Part shown: positions 37,482-47,432 of the stretch, piece after piece | How the letters are laid out: each line of letters opens with the position of its first letter | How positions within the stretch are numbered: the first letter of the stretch is position 1 | NCBI RefSeq assembly: GCF_013388355.1 | Contig: NZ_CP058246.1 | Location: forward strand, 2,480,001 to 2,544,000 | Length of the DNA stretch: 64,000 bases | From: Flavobacterium sp. LPB0248 | GTDB lineage: Bacteria > Bacteroidota > Bacteroidia > Flavobacteriales > Flavobacteriaceae | Direction: 5' to 3' | The notes under the pieces: model-generated | What the model was told of the DNA's origin: nothing | Seen by the model: the letters and a program-made list of their open reading frames with translations, nothing else | Database searches by the model: none | Program-made: the position numbers and the translations under genes

Positions 37482-37491
37482 CACTTTTCAC

Positions 37492-38001
37492 ATGGAAGAA
37501 ATCATCAATAAAGTTGCCAATAGTGCTTTAGAAGTTTTTGATTTAGAGGATTATTATCCAAAAGGAATGCGTGTGCAAATTGACATTTCGCAATGGCTTT
37601 TGGAAGGATTTTTATTGAAAGAAAAAGACTTTAGAGAACATCTTAAAAATCACGATTGGTCGCAATATCAGGATCAATATGTTGCTGTACACTGCAGTAC
37701 AGATGCTATAATTCCCGCTTGGGCATTAATTTTGGTTAGCGTTCATTTAGCTCCTTTTGCAAAAAAAGTAGTGAATGGAACTATTGAAGATCTTGACGCA
37801 AGCCTTTATGAAGAAATTTTAAGCAAAATTGATTACTCTGTTTACCAAAACAAACCCGTAATTGTAAAAGGCTGTTCTAGAAAACCCGTTCCTATGCGTG
37901 CGTATATTTTAGCTACAAACTATTTACAGCCATTTGCCCGCAGTATTATGTATGGAGAAGCATGTTCTGCAGTGCCATTATACAAAGAATCTAAGAAATA
38001 A
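37492..38001 (+). CDS. DUF2480 family protein
   Basis: 169 aa, soluble. The segments YPKGMRVQIDISQWLLEG, AVHCSTDAIIPAWAL and CSRKPVPMRAYILATNYLQPFA are typical of DUF2480, a family largely confined to Bacteroidetes and commonly next to suf genes. The conserved Cys in HCSTD and KGCSRK could bind metal or sulfur, but function is unknown. Confidence 0.85.
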   Translation: MEEIINKVANSALEVFDLEDYYPKGMRVQIDISQWLLEGFLLKEKDFREHLKNHDWSQYQDQYVAVHCSTDAIIPAWALILVSVHLAPFAKKVVNGTIEDLDASLYEEILSKIDYSVYQNKPVIVKGCSRKPVPMRAYILATNYLQPFARSIMYGEACSAVPLYKESKK

Positions 38002-38079
38002 CCTGCATTAACAGTATAGTAATCTTTAACTTTCCATTGGTTTTTAGTATATTTGATTATACACTCTAAACTAAAAACC

Positions 38080-39030
38080 ATGAGAAAGCTAACTCTATTA
38101 CTTTTCATTTTAGTAAATTTCACATTTGTACAAGCCCAAAATTCAGAAAAAGAGTTAATTCAGAATACTGAAAAGGCAGTAAAAAAAATTAACGATACTA
38201 TAGAAGGCGAAGGCTGGAAAGCAAAAGGAACTGTTTCGCTTTTACTGAATCAATCGAGTTTTAACAATTGGATTGCAGGAGGTGAAGACAGCTTTTCTGG
38301 AACATTAGGAATCAATTATGATTTCAATTACAAAAAAGATGGCTTAACTTGGGACAACAAAATTTTAGCATCGTACGGTCTTCTTCAAACCAAAAACGAT
38401 GACTTCACAAAAAAAACAGATGACCGCTTAGAGTTCAATTCCATAGTCGGAAAAAAAGCTTTTGGAGAATGGTACTACTCCTACTTCCTAAATTTTAGAA
38501 CACAATTTTCAACCGGTTATATTTATGGTCAAGATGACAATGGAAAACAAATCAGGACTGAACAAACCAAATTTATGTCTCCTGGATATCTTACCACAGG
38601 TCCTGGTATTTACTGGACAAAAGATGACAATCTTAAAATAAATTTTGCACCGCTAACTTCAAAATTTACTTTTGTAGATAGTGCTTATACAACTGGAATT
38701 GATAGATTTACTGGACTACCATATGTAGATGGCAGTTATTTTGGTGTTGACGAAGGCAAAAGTATCCGTTACGAGCTTGTTTTTTATGCTTCCGTTTATT
38801 ACAAATTAGCAATCATGACAAACGTCACTGCCGAAAACACACTTAATCTTTATTCAAATTATCTTGAAGACCCACAAAATGTCGATATCAATTACTCGCT
38901 AAATATTATAATGAAAATCAACAAGTTTTTATCTGCTAATTTATCGTTTCAGGCTATTTATGATGATAATGCATTTGCAGGACTCCAAACTAGAGAAGTA
39001 TTTGGCTTAGGAGTTAACTTTGGGTTTTAA
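38080..39030 (+). CDS. DUF3078 family outer-membrane-type protein
   Basis: 316 aa from the ATG at 38080, which begins the signal peptide MRKLTLLLFILVNFTFVQAQ. An ATG 27 bp upstream would put charged residues before it. The mature part is rich in alternating beta-strands (GTVSLLLNQSSFNNWIAGGED) and ends in FGLGVNFGF, a C-terminal aromatic as in outer-membrane barrels. DUF3078 has no known function. Confidence 0.82.
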   Translation: MRKLTLLLFILVNFTFVQAQNSEKELIQNTEKAVKKINDTIEGEGWKAKGTVSLLLNQSSFNNWIAGGEDSFSGTLGINYDFNYKKDGLTWDNKILASYGLLQTKNDDFTKKTDDRLEFNSIVGKKAFGEWYYSYFLNFRTQFSTGYIYGQDDNGKQIRTEQTKFMSPGYLTTGPGIYWTKDDNLKINFAPLTSKFTFVDSAYTTGIDRFTGLPYVDGSYFGVDEGKSIRYELVFYASVYYKLAIMTNVTAENTLNLYSNYLEDPQNVDINYSLNIIMKINKFLSANLSFQAIYDDNAFAGLQTREVFGLGVNFGF

Positions 39031-39070
39031 TTATCCATCGTACTAGATTCCAGCTTATAAAATTATTAAT

Positions 39071-39129
39071 GCCACAGATTAAAAGATTTAAAAGGATTTT
39101 TTAATCTAAATAATCCCTTAATCTGTGGC
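39071..39129. repeat. Dispersed inverted repeat GCCACAGATTAA
   Basis: Arms 39071-39082 and 39118-39129 are perfect 12-bp inverted repeats around AT-rich DNA. It resembles, but is not the same as, the GCCACGAATTCACGAATT element elsewhere in the window. Confidence 0.7.
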
Positions 39130-39135
39130 AAAACA

Positions 39136-39168
39136 AAAAAGCTTTTGAATTTATCAAAAGCTTTTTTT
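39136..39168. terminator. Bidirectional hairpin terminator between the DUF3078 gene and hflX
   Basis: Stem AAAAGCTTTTGA/TCAAAAGCTTTT with A and T runs on both sides, placed 5 bp from the hflX stop codon. Confidence 0.8.
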
Positions 39169-39172
39169 CATT

Positions 39173-40405
39173 TTATTCTTCGTCATCTTTTTCAACTGCA
39201 TCCTTATAATCCGGATACAAGAAATTATTATAAGGAAAACGTGTTATATGAATCTGGCGAACAGCTTCATAAACCGTTTCTCTGAATTCTTCGAAATTTT
39301 CTTTGTTTCTAGCCGAAATAAACAGCGCTTTATCTTGACCAACATTGCTCATCCAAGTTTGTTTCCATTCCTCAAGTGTCCAGTGCCTTCTCGTTCTTTC
39401 AGTAATCAAATCATCTTCATCGATAGTAAGATGTTTGTAAGCATCGATTTTATTAAAAACCATAATCGTTGGTTTGTCGTTGCTTTTTATTTCCTGCAAA
39501 GTCTTGTTTACAGACTCAATATGATCTTCAAAATCTGGATGCGAAATATCTACTACATGTAGCAATAAATCGGCTTCACGAACCTCATCTAGAGTACTTT
39601 TAAACGAATCTACCAATTGTGTTGGCAGTTTTCGAATAAATCCAACCGTATCAGAAAGTAAAAAAGGAAGGTTTTTAATCACCACTTTTCTAACTGTTGT
39701 ATCTAAAGTTGCAAACAATTTATTCTCTACAAAAACATCGCTTTTACCAATTGCATTCATCAAAGTAGATTTCCCAACATTGGTATATCCAACCAGAGCA
39801 ACACGAACCATTGCACCACGATTACTTCGTTGAATGCTCATTTGCTTGTCAATCGTTTTGATTTTATCTTTCAATAACGAAATTCTGTCACGCACAATAC
39901 GTCTATCGGTTTCAATCTCTGTTTCTCCAGGTCCACGCATACCAATACCTCCTTTTTGACGCTCAAGGTGCGTCCATAAACCAGAAAGTCTCGGAAGTAA
40001 ATATTGACATTGTGCCAATTCTACCTGAGTTCTAGCGTATGAAGTTTCGGCTCTCTGTGCAAAAATATCTAGAATCAAGTTGGTTCTATCTAGGATTTTA
40101 CAGTCAATAATTCTTGAGATGTTTTTCTGCTGTGACGGTGTTAATTCATCATCAAAAATTACTGTCGATATTTTGTTTTCTTTTACAAAAAGATTGATGT
40201 CATCAATTTTTCCTGTTCCCACAAAAGTCTTGGGGTTAGGACGTTCCATTTTCTGCGAAAAGCGTTTTATAACTTCACCTCCAGCGGTAAAAGTTAAAAA
40301 CTCCAATTCGTCTAAATATTCATTTAGCTTTTCTTCACTTTGATTCTGAGTAACGATACCTACAATTACTGTTCTCTCAAAATTTATAACTTCTTTTTCT
40401 AACAT
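39173..40405 (-). CDS. hflX: Ribosome-associated GTPase HflX
   Basis: 410 aa. The N-terminal HflX domain has NPKTFVGTGKIDDI; then comes the glycine-rich RQKGGIGMRGPGETEIETDRR and a G domain with GYTNVGKST (G1), DTVGFI (G3), NKID (G4) and SAR (G5). HflX splits stalled 70S ribosomes. It has a TAAATTTG box 17 bp upstream and appears to be monocistronic. Confidence 0.95.
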   Translation of the reverse strand: MLEKEVINFERTVIVGIVTQNQSEEKLNEYLDELEFLTFTAGGEVIKRFSQKMERPNPKTFVGTGKIDDINLFVKENKISTVIFDDELTPSQQKNISRIIDCKILDRTNLILDIFAQRAETSYARTQVELAQCQYLLPRLSGLWTHLERQKGGIGMRGPGETEIETDRRIVRDRISLLKDKIKTIDKQMSIQRSNRGAMVRVALVGYTNVGKSTLMNAIGKSDVFVENKLFATLDTTVRKVVIKNLPFLLSDTVGFIRKLPTQLVDSFKSTLDEVREADLLLHVVDISHPDFEDHIESVNKTLQEIKSNDKPTIMVFNKIDAYKHLTIDEDDLITERTRRHWTLEEWKQTWMSNVGQDKALFISARNKENFEEFRETVYEAVRQIHITRFPYNNFLYPDYKDAVEKDDEE

Positions 40406-40421
40406 AGTCTTGAATAAGTTG

Positions 40422-40429
40422 CAAATTTA
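40422..40429 (-). promoter_or_regulatory. -7 element TAAATTTG of hflX
   Basis: Perfect TAnnTTTG match on the minus strand, 16 bp before the ATG. Confidence 0.55.
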
Positions 40430-40495
40430 ATCATTTGTCTGCTACAATCAATTATACAATTTTGTTTTTACATTTATATTAGGAGAATAAACTTC

Positions 40496-40538
40496 AAAAA
40501 AAAATGGAACCTGTCAAGATAAACTCAACAAGGTTCCA
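40496..40538 (-). terminator. Hairpin terminator after the gene ending at 40571
   Basis: Stem TGGAACCT/AGGTTCCA (40505-40512, 40531-40538) followed on the minus strand by nine T. Confidence 0.7.
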
Positions 40539-40570
40539 CTTAATCAATAAATGGTCTAAGTTTAAAGCTT

Positions 40571-41428
40571 TTATTCGTAAATAAAAGTTTTTTCCGTTTT
40601 CACAATTCCGTTTTCTTCTATTTGAGAGCAAGAAATCGGGTAGTTTAATTTATTGTATTTGTATTTTCTGCTCACCGCAACTAAAGCTGTTGAAGATGGA
40701 CTAAAATTCATTTCATTATTATAAGAAATCGATTCAAACTCAAATTCTTCTTCATGATACGAAATCATCGGAACAATTACTTTGTAATTATCTCCAAAAA
40801 GATTTTGAACGATTAACTGATCTACCGATTTTTTATCGTCATAAGTATATGATTTTGAGATTTTGTCTCCAACCAAACCTTTGTGTCTCGACACATTATC
40901 GTTTACATAAACATATTCTAATTTTCCAATAATTGCCTTGTTTCTATCGCGAGAAGTACGTCTTACAATAATTCCGTTTTCAACAAGATATTCAATATCA
41001 TCTACTAAATTCTGATGATTAGTGCTCTTTTTCGTTGTTACTTTTACCCTCGCTCCTTCGTATACAAATGATACTACTTTTGTAATATAATTAGGTCCTT
41101 CCTGATATTTTTTTACAAATTTGGTAATGTTGTTATCAGCGTCATAAGTATAGTTTATTACTTCTTTCCAGTCGCTTCCCACTTTGTCTTTTACAGACAT
41201 ATCCAGCAAGCCATTTTTGTTATAGTAGAAATGCTGTACAACATCTGAAGTGGTAATCGTTTGAAGTTTACCATCTTTAAAGGCCATTGTTTTGTTAACA
41301 ATTTCGCCGTCTTTAGAATTTTGGTAATTTGTTTTTACAATGTTAATCTGCTTTAGTCTAACGTTGTCTTGACTGTGCATCAAGAAAGGAAACACCACCA
41401 TTAAGATGGCAATAAAGTAGGTTTTCAT
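40571..41428 (-). CDS. Secreted protein of unknown function with YD-repeat-like segments
   Basis: 285 aa from the ATG at 41428, where the signal peptide MKTYFIAILMVVFPFLMHSQ begins; an ATG 30 bp upstream adds polar residues. The mature part has repeats of the form FYYNKNGLLDMS and YTYDADNNITKF, reminiscent of RHS/YD or MORN-like beta repeats. No catalytic motif is visible. Probably periplasmic or surface-exposed. Confidence 0.7.
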   Translation of the reverse strand: MKTYFIAILMVVFPFLMHSQDNVRLKQINIVKTNYQNSKDGEIVNKTMAFKDGKLQTITTSDVVQHFYYNKNGLLDMSVKDKVGSDWKEVINYTYDADNNITKFVKKYQEGPNYITKVVSFVYEGARVKVTTKKSTNHQNLVDDIEYLVENGIIVRRTSRDRNKAIIGKLEYVYVNDNVSRHKGLVGDKISKSYTYDDKKSVDQLIVQNLFGDNYKVIVPMISYHEEEFEFESISYNNEMNFSPSSTALVAVSRKYKYNKLNYPISCSQIEENGIVKTEKTFIYE

Positions 41429-41564
41429 GTGGTATTTGTATTGATTTGGGATGACCAAAGTACGAAATTCAATTAGATTTTAACAATTTGAAATACAAAA
41501 ACTACAAACTTTTCAATAATACTCTAAAAATCAACAGATTATTTTCATTCTTTTAAAATACCTT

Positions 41565-42899
41565 TTATTTCTCTCCAAATATCTTAATGTCATCAACCAT
41601 AAAAGCACCATTTAATGTTTTGTCTTTTCCTGAACCGATGTATTTAAAAGCAATATTTATGTTTCCAGAATAGACAGAAAGATCAATTCCTCCAGAACTG
41701 ATAAACTCACGGGAAGGTGTTGAGAGCGTTGGAACTTTTGCTTCCAATTTTGTCCATCTCGCTTTGGTCACGCTTGCACCATCAAAATTGGTTGAAACAT
41801 ATACTTCTAAAGTATTTAATGGAGAATCGACTTTTAAATCGTGTTGGGCACTTCTGAAAGAAAGTACTGCATTTTTATACCCTGTTAGATTTATTTTAGG
41901 CGAAACAAGCCAAGCCACATTCTCGGCTGCAGTTGTACTTGTGGTGTTAAATTCGGCATATCCATTTCCAGCATAAACCATACTTTTCCATAATTTAGAT
42001 GCCTTCTCTACAATATTACTCCACCCAGGTAAAGTGAAATTGACGTTGTTTTTAACTGACTGAAAATCCTCTGAAAAAAATGGCGTATTTCTTTTTCCAT
42101 TCATTACAATATCACTTTCGTAACGAACCATAAATTGATAATCCGTTCCAAATTTTGTTAGAATCCCTTTGACTTTTCCGCTTCCTTCTGGCACATCATG
42201 ATCTGCAAATTTTGCATAACTGCTGGTTCTAAAAATAATCTGATTTCCTGTTTTATCTCTCAAATACCAATTCGTCGAACCTCCAACATTATTGGATTCT
42301 TCAAAATAATGACGTCCTAATGCTGCTTCGGTAAACTCGACATCGTTTAACTCTATCAAAGTATTTAACTTAGAATCTGAAAGCGCTTCTTCTACAGAAA
42401 GTGATTTAACCAACTGATTCTCATCCATGTTTGTACATGAAGCATTTAATACATTTTTGTATTCGTTTTGAGAAATTCTTCCAATTGTTGGATCACCTGC
42501 ATTGCTTACATACAAACTCCCTATCCTCAATCCTCCATAATACAAATCTGTAAATTGATTTTTAAGTTTTACAAACACTTTATTTCCCAAACGAAAATCA
42601 ATATAAGTATTTGTTGCATCAACTGGAACACTAAACCCAATCGCAGGAACTCCCTTAGTTTCTCTTGTCTGCAATGAAATCGTTTTAAAAAAATTGCCTT
42701 CTTCATCACTTGAAACTACATAAGCTTCTATAATATCATTGTACAAATATTGCTTCGCTGTTGTACCCGAAAGCTCATAGACTTTTTCTACGCTTTTATT
42801 TACAGTAAGATTGGATTGAGTACAGGCTAATTCTGGAGTTTCGACATCTTTACTGCAACTGATTAAGGGTAATACAAAAAATAAAATTAGTTTTTTCAT
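41565..42899 (-). CDS. DUF5689 domain lipoprotein, partner of the TonB receptor
   Basis: 444 aa. Lipobox LISC (Cys15) predicts a lipoprotein. Residues ~35-260 are a DUF5689 domain with an OB-like segment (ALSDSKLNTLIELNDVEF), and the C-terminal half is a choice-of-anchor/jelly-roll type (FFSEDFQSVK to NGAFMVDDIKIFGEK). It starts 18 bp after the TonB receptor stop, so the two form a SusCD-like outer-membrane pair. The ligand is unknown. Confidence 0.82.
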   Translation of the reverse strand: MKKLILFFVLPLISCSKDVETPELACTQSNLTVNKSVEKVYELSGTTAKQYLYNDIIEAYVVSSDEEGNFFKTISLQTRETKGVPAIGFSVPVDATNTYIDFRLGNKVFVKLKNQFTDLYYGGLRIGSLYVSNAGDPTIGRISQNEYKNVLNASCTNMDENQLVKSLSVEEALSDSKLNTLIELNDVEFTEAALGRHYFEESNNVGGSTNWYLRDKTGNQIIFRTSSYAKFADHDVPEGSGKVKGILTKFGTDYQFMVRYESDIVMNGKRNTPFFSEDFQSVKNNVNFTLPGWSNIVEKASKLWKSMVYAGNGYAEFNTTSTTAAENVAWLVSPKINLTGYKNAVLSFRSAQHDLKVDSPLNTLEVYVSTNFDGASVTKARWTKLEAKVPTLSTPSREFISSGGIDLSVYSGNINIAFKYIGSGKDKTLNGAFMVDDIKIFGEK

Positions 42900-42917
42900 G
42901 AGAAATAGGTTTTCAGT

Positions 42918-45737
42918 TTATAAACCGATTGTAAGATTTAGAAAATAAGTTCGGCCATAGCCATAATAATATCTTGACCCGAAAGATGGCGTTCCGCTTG
43001 AAGCGTCTTGATTTAGCGCTCTAAAATTGGCATTTCTTGCCTGTTCGAAACCGCCCGTTTTATACATCAAATCCAGGACATTATTTACGCTGGCAAAAAG
43101 TCCCACATATTTTTTATGAATACGCCAAGATTTTCCTCCACTCAAGTTCAATAATGTGATAGGGTTAAATTTTTCTTGTTTTAATAATTCATCCCCTCTT
43201 TCTGAAGTTGCCTCGGGAAAAGGAAAACCATTGGCTGGATTGATATAAAATTGAGATGTTCTAGAAATTGGAGAGACATCTATATAACTTTCTGCCAAAT
43301 AATTGATATTTCCGCCAATCCACCAAAACTTCGGATTGCGATATTCTAATCCAAATGAATAGGCTTGTTGCGGAGTTCCTGGCTGTTTGTAGTTCTTTAA
43401 ATATGCAGGTCCAAAATCAAAAGTAGTTTGCGCTCCTTCTTTCGCTCTATTGGCATCGTTTACAATACTTACATTCGGATTGCTATTGTAAATATAATTC
43501 CCTAATGCTGCAGATAAAGTTGTTTTGAAAGTTGGCCAAACCTGATACTCAAAACTCAATTCTGCCCCTGTATTTTTCTTATCCAAATTGGTTAGAGTCT
43601 GACTTACAAATGCGTTTGTAGCATCATAACCAGAACCGTTATCAAAGATTCCTTCAGCATAGAAATAAGAAGTTTTTGAAGTATTTTTAATGGCAGTATA
43701 ATAAGCCGTTAAACGCAATTTGAGTTTTGCAATTCGGTATACGTAATTAACCTCAGCACTGCTAATATTTTCGCTTTCGATTCCGTCAACGACAGTATTA
43801 TTTAAACGCGAATTTGAAAACGTATTTCGAAGCGAAGGCGCTCTGGTAAAATGTGCTGCATTAAAAAACAACAATTGTTTTCCTGATATTTTATAGGTAA
43901 AACCTCCTTTGAAACCAAAATTCTCAAAATTTACTTTCTCACTTTTACCTAACGAATTTGTTGGATATAATCCGTTTTGATATAGTCCTTCTCTTTGATA
44001 ATCTGACAAAGAATACGATTGTGCCAAGAAGAATTCTGTTTTGTTATAACTAAATTTAAATTGGGCAAAAACATCTAAAGTATTGGCTAGTAAATTATAG
44101 TTATATCCGTAAATATCTCCTTTTACGACTTGACGATCTGGATGCTGTAAGTCAGATTGAGAAAGGCTTCCTTTGTAAAAAGGGTCAATATCTTCAAAAT
44201 ATGCTCCACCAAGAAGATCTAGTAAATACTGAAAATTATGCGATTTTAATTTCTTAAAAGTAAATCCGCCATCAAAAGAAATATTAGGAGTTATCTGTGT
44301 ATTTAGATTTGAGTTTACTGCTAAAGTCTGATCATCTGTTCTGTCTTCGTAAAGCACATAATGACTTTTAGCAGGCTCATAACCATTCTGCCCTATTTTT
44401 TGATTAGCAAAATACATTTCGTCCCAATTGATTTGTGGATGTTCCAAAAATGTTATTTTGTTTTTTTCTGCGTTTTCATAATCTGGAGTAAATTCACCTG
44501 AAAATTCTCCATGATCTTTAGCATAAAGCGAACTAAAATAGCTTGGCATTTTCCTGTAATAAACAGGATCTGGACTGTCTGAATTTTGGTAATCGATATT
44601 GCTGTTTCCAACTTTCCCAAATTGATACATAATTGCAGAATTCAGATTGGTTTTATCATCAATTTTAAAATAATGATTCAGCATAAAGAGTGGCTCTTCT
44701 ACATTTTTCACTCTTGCATTTCTCTTCTCACCATTCTGAAATCCCCAATACGAATTGTATTTTTCGCCCATTAAATCGGTAACCTCAGCAGTATTAGAAG
44801 AATTCTTCCCGCGGGAATTTGGTGTATAAAACCCTGTGAAATTTATTGAATTTCTGCTGTTTAGTTTCTTTTCGACACTAAGAAAAAAAGAGTCTGCGTC
44901 AAAATTTGTACCTTCAAAATAGCCTTCATCTGCCCACCGTTTTCCTGCCGAAACCACAAAAGCCCAACCAGAAGCATTCATTCCCGAAGCATAAGTTCCG
45001 ATTGCCCGCCATAAATAAGTGGTATTACTTCCAGAAAACGTTAGTGAGGTTCCTTTTCTGTATAAAGAAGCGCGAGTAAAAATCTGTTGTGTTCCTAAAG
45101 CACCTCCAAAACTATAATTGGAAGCTGCTGTTCCGACTGAGAATTCCTGATTTCGAAGCACATTGTTTAAACCTCCCCAATTTCCCCATTGTGGTCTGCC
45201 ATCGTAGATTTTATTCATAGGCATTCCGTTAAGCATCGTGACTGCATTTTCGCTGTCTAAACCACGCATACGAAATCTTGCCTGTCCCCAATTGAATGCC
45301 GCTGCATGCATAAAAGCATCTCTTGACGATTGCAAAAGTCCTGAGGTCATTTCTGACGAACTGTTATCATCTGAAAAATCATTATCCGAGAGCGTAATCA
45401 ATGCTGCCGGTACTTCATCTGAATAAGTATCTTCTAATTGTAAAATGCCAAGATTAATATCTTGTCCTGAATCGGACTGTACTTTTAAAAGAAAATCTTT
45501 GTATCCCTGACTTCTGAGTAAAAGCAACTGCTCTTTTTGGGGAAATATATGAAGTTCAAATTTCCCTGTTTTTGACGTAAGCTGCATTACAGCCGTGTTC
45601 TGTATTGTCACCACAACACTTTCCAACGGATTCTGTGTTCGGGCATCAATAACAATTCCTGTTACCTTAATTTCTTTTTGAGAAAAAGCAATATTAAAAA
45701 ACCATAAAATAAAGAAGAATGCGTAATTTTTTACCAT
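42918..45737 (-). CDS. TonB-dependent outer-membrane receptor with carboxypeptidase-like regulatory domain
   Basis: 939 aa. Signal peptide to about residue 19, a CarboxypepD_reg-like beta-sandwich (about 23-100, VTGIVIDARTQNPLESVVV), a plug (FRMRGLDSENAVTMLNGMPMNK) and a 22-strand-type barrel ending in TYFLNLTIGL. It imports a large substrate across the outer membrane with TonB energy. The neighbouring DUF5689 lipoprotein is probably its lid or binding partner. No TonB box was fixed. Confidence 0.9.
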   Translation of the reverse strand: MVKNYAFFFILWFFNIAFSQKEIKVTGIVIDARTQNPLESVVVTIQNTAVMQLTSKTGKFELHIFPQKEQLLLLRSQGYKDFLLKVQSDSGQDINLGILQLEDTYSDEVPAALITLSDNDFSDDNSSSEMTSGLLQSSRDAFMHAAAFNWGQARFRMRGLDSENAVTMLNGMPMNKIYDGRPQWGNWGGLNNVLRNQEFSVGTAASNYSFGGALGTQQIFTRASLYRKGTSLTFSGSNTTYLWRAIGTYASGMNASGWAFVVSAGKRWADEGYFEGTNFDADSFFLSVEKKLNSRNSINFTGFYTPNSRGKNSSNTAEVTDLMGEKYNSYWGFQNGEKRNARVKNVEEPLFMLNHYFKIDDKTNLNSAIMYQFGKVGNSNIDYQNSDSPDPVYYRKMPSYFSSLYAKDHGEFSGEFTPDYENAEKNKITFLEHPQINWDEMYFANQKIGQNGYEPAKSHYVLYEDRTDDQTLAVNSNLNTQITPNISFDGGFTFKKLKSHNFQYLLDLLGGAYFEDIDPFYKGSLSQSDLQHPDRQVVKGDIYGYNYNLLANTLDVFAQFKFSYNKTEFFLAQSYSLSDYQREGLYQNGLYPTNSLGKSEKVNFENFGFKGGFTYKISGKQLLFFNAAHFTRAPSLRNTFSNSRLNNTVVDGIESENISSAEVNYVYRIAKLKLRLTAYYTAIKNTSKTSYFYAEGIFDNGSGYDATNAFVSQTLTNLDKKNTGAELSFEYQVWPTFKTTLSAALGNYIYNSNPNVSIVNDANRAKEGAQTTFDFGPAYLKNYKQPGTPQQAYSFGLEYRNPKFWWIGGNINYLAESYIDVSPISRTSQFYINPANGFPFPEATSERGDELLKQEKFNPITLLNLSGGKSWRIHKKYVGLFASVNNVLDLMYKTGGFEQARNANFRALNQDASSGTPSFGSRYYYGYGRTYFLNLTIGL

Positions 45738-45953
45738 TAAAACCTATTATTAACTTTGAATATATTCTAGGATTACAATCCTTAATTCAAAAGATAAAAT
45801 TGGTTTTTGGAAAAAAGAAAATTTCAAATCTCATTGCTTGAAATTTGAAATTCAAAAATAAACAAAATATTTAATTATAAGTAAATTCTTTCAAATTTAT
45901 TTTAATGTAATGAAAGAATAGTCAAAATAAGGCATTTTTACAAAGGTCAATTA

Positions 45954-47174
45954 TTACTGTTCTGTTCTAATTTTAGAAACCATAAAAGCGATTAGAACAC
46001 CAAAAATTCCGATAAAGGCAAAAGAAAACTGCAATCCAAAACTTTGTGCAATATGCCCAATTACAGGCGGGCCCATTAAGAAACCAAGAAAACTTACACT
46101 CGAAACAATAGTTAAAGCTTCTCCCGCAGGAACGGTCGGGTTTTTACCTGCAATGCTATAAACAGTCGGCACAATTGTGGCAACGCCCAAACCTACAAAC
46201 ATAAAAGCTATAGTACACGGAATGATATAAGGAAGAAAAACAGCTGTAAAAAGTCCAGCCGAAATCATAACTCCGCTAATTTGCATAACGCGTTCGCGTC
46301 CAAATTTATTGATTAATCCGTCGCCTAGAAATCTTCCGCTCGCCATCATAATCATAAAAGAAGTATAACCTAAAACCACCAATGGTCCAGGTGCTTTTAC
46401 AATATCTTTAAAGTAAACTCCGCTCCAGTCGAACATAACACCTTCGCTGGCCATACTACAAAATCCGATAACACCAAGCCAAAGTAAAGCTGTATCTGGT
46501 TTTACAAATAGTTTTTTGCCTTCTTCCTTTGGTTTCTTTTTTTCTTTGGCTCTAACCAAAAATTTAAAATTAAAAGCGACCATCAATAAAACAATTCCGG
46601 CTACAATAATAAAATGATGCAACGGACTTAATTTTAAAGCCAGCATTCCTAAACCTACCAACGCGCCAGTAAATCCGGCAAAACTCCACATTCCATGAAA
46701 AGAGGACATGATTGTTTTTTTAAATAAAACTTCGGTATAAACGCCTTGCGTGTTTACAGCAATATTGGCAAGATTTCCGAACACACCAAACAAAAATAAT
46801 CCTAATGATAATTGTAACGATGTTGTTGCCAAACCTAAATTGATTAAACACAAAACATACATTATTAAAGAGAAAATTAGAATACGATGGCTACCGAATT
46901 TAGTTACCATTTTACCCGAAAAAGGCATAATAATCAATTGTCCTACCGGAAGTGCAAAAAGTATAGAACCCAAATCGCCTTCGGTTAAATGCAAAGCGGT
47001 TTTTATGTCTGGAATTCTGCTTGCCCAAGTGGCAAAACTCAAACCCATTCCGAAATAGAACATTCCAACAGCAAAACGAATTCGATTTAAATAAGACGCT
47101 TTGGCTTCTCTAAATACCTTTTTGATTTTTGCTTTGGTCTGAAAAAGCGATAATGGATTAATGTTTATCAGCAT
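45954..47174 (-). CDS. Major facilitator superfamily transporter
   Basis: 406 aa from the ATG at 47174. The ATG at 47222 is ruled out because a perfect TATTTTTG promoter box lies between them. About twelve transmembrane segments; the N-terminal GMGLSFATWASRIPDIKTALHLTEGDLG and the motif GKMVTKFGSHR match the FucP/YbjJ-like MFS branch. The substrate is unknown; sugars or drugs are possible. Confidence 0.87.
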   Translation of the reverse strand: MLININPLSLFQTKAKIKKVFREAKASYLNRIRFAVGMFYFGMGLSFATWASRIPDIKTALHLTEGDLGSILFALPVGQLIIMPFSGKMVTKFGSHRILIFSLIMYVLCLINLGLATTSLQLSLGLFLFGVFGNLANIAVNTQGVYTEVLFKKTIMSSFHGMWSFAGFTGALVGLGMLALKLSPLHHFIIVAGIVLLMVAFNFKFLVRAKEKKKPKEEGKKLFVKPDTALLWLGVIGFCSMASEGVMFDWSGVYFKDIVKAPGPLVVLGYTSFMIMMASGRFLGDGLINKFGRERVMQISGVMISAGLFTAVFLPYIIPCTIAFMFVGLGVATIVPTVYSIAGKNPTVPAGEALTIVSSVSFLGFLMGPPVIGHIAQSFGLQFSFAFIGIFGVLIAFMVSKIRTEQ

Positions 47175-47197
47175 ATTGAATTTTATTGGAATGTTGT

Positions 47198-47205
47198 CAA
47201 AAATA
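47198..47205 (-). promoter_or_regulatory. -7 element TATTTTTG deciding the MFS gene start
   Basis: Perfect TAnnTTTG match on the minus strand, 23 bp before the ATG at 47174 and inside the longer ORF, so the longer start would not be transcribed from it. Confidence 0.6.
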
Positions 47206-47363
47206 CTAAAAACGCTCGTCAAAGTGCATAAAGCCTAAGGTTATCCACAATATACAACGTTATTGTTTATAAATTCAATGGTTTTGAATTGATTTCTTAT
47301 TCCTAAAATTACGATTTTTCGGGTTTAGTAGAATTATAATTTGTTTGATTTTTTTAAGAAAAC

Positions 47364-47406
47364 AAAAAGGGATTATCTCAATTTTTGAGATAATCCCTTT
47401 TTATTT
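47364..47406 (-). terminator. Hairpin terminator after the Gfo/Idh oxidoreductase gene
   Basis: Perfect stem AAAGGGATTATCTCA/TGAGATAATCCCTTT followed by T on the minus strand. Confidence 0.88.
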
Positions 47407-47432
47407 ATATTTCATTGTTCCGTAAGAATGTT

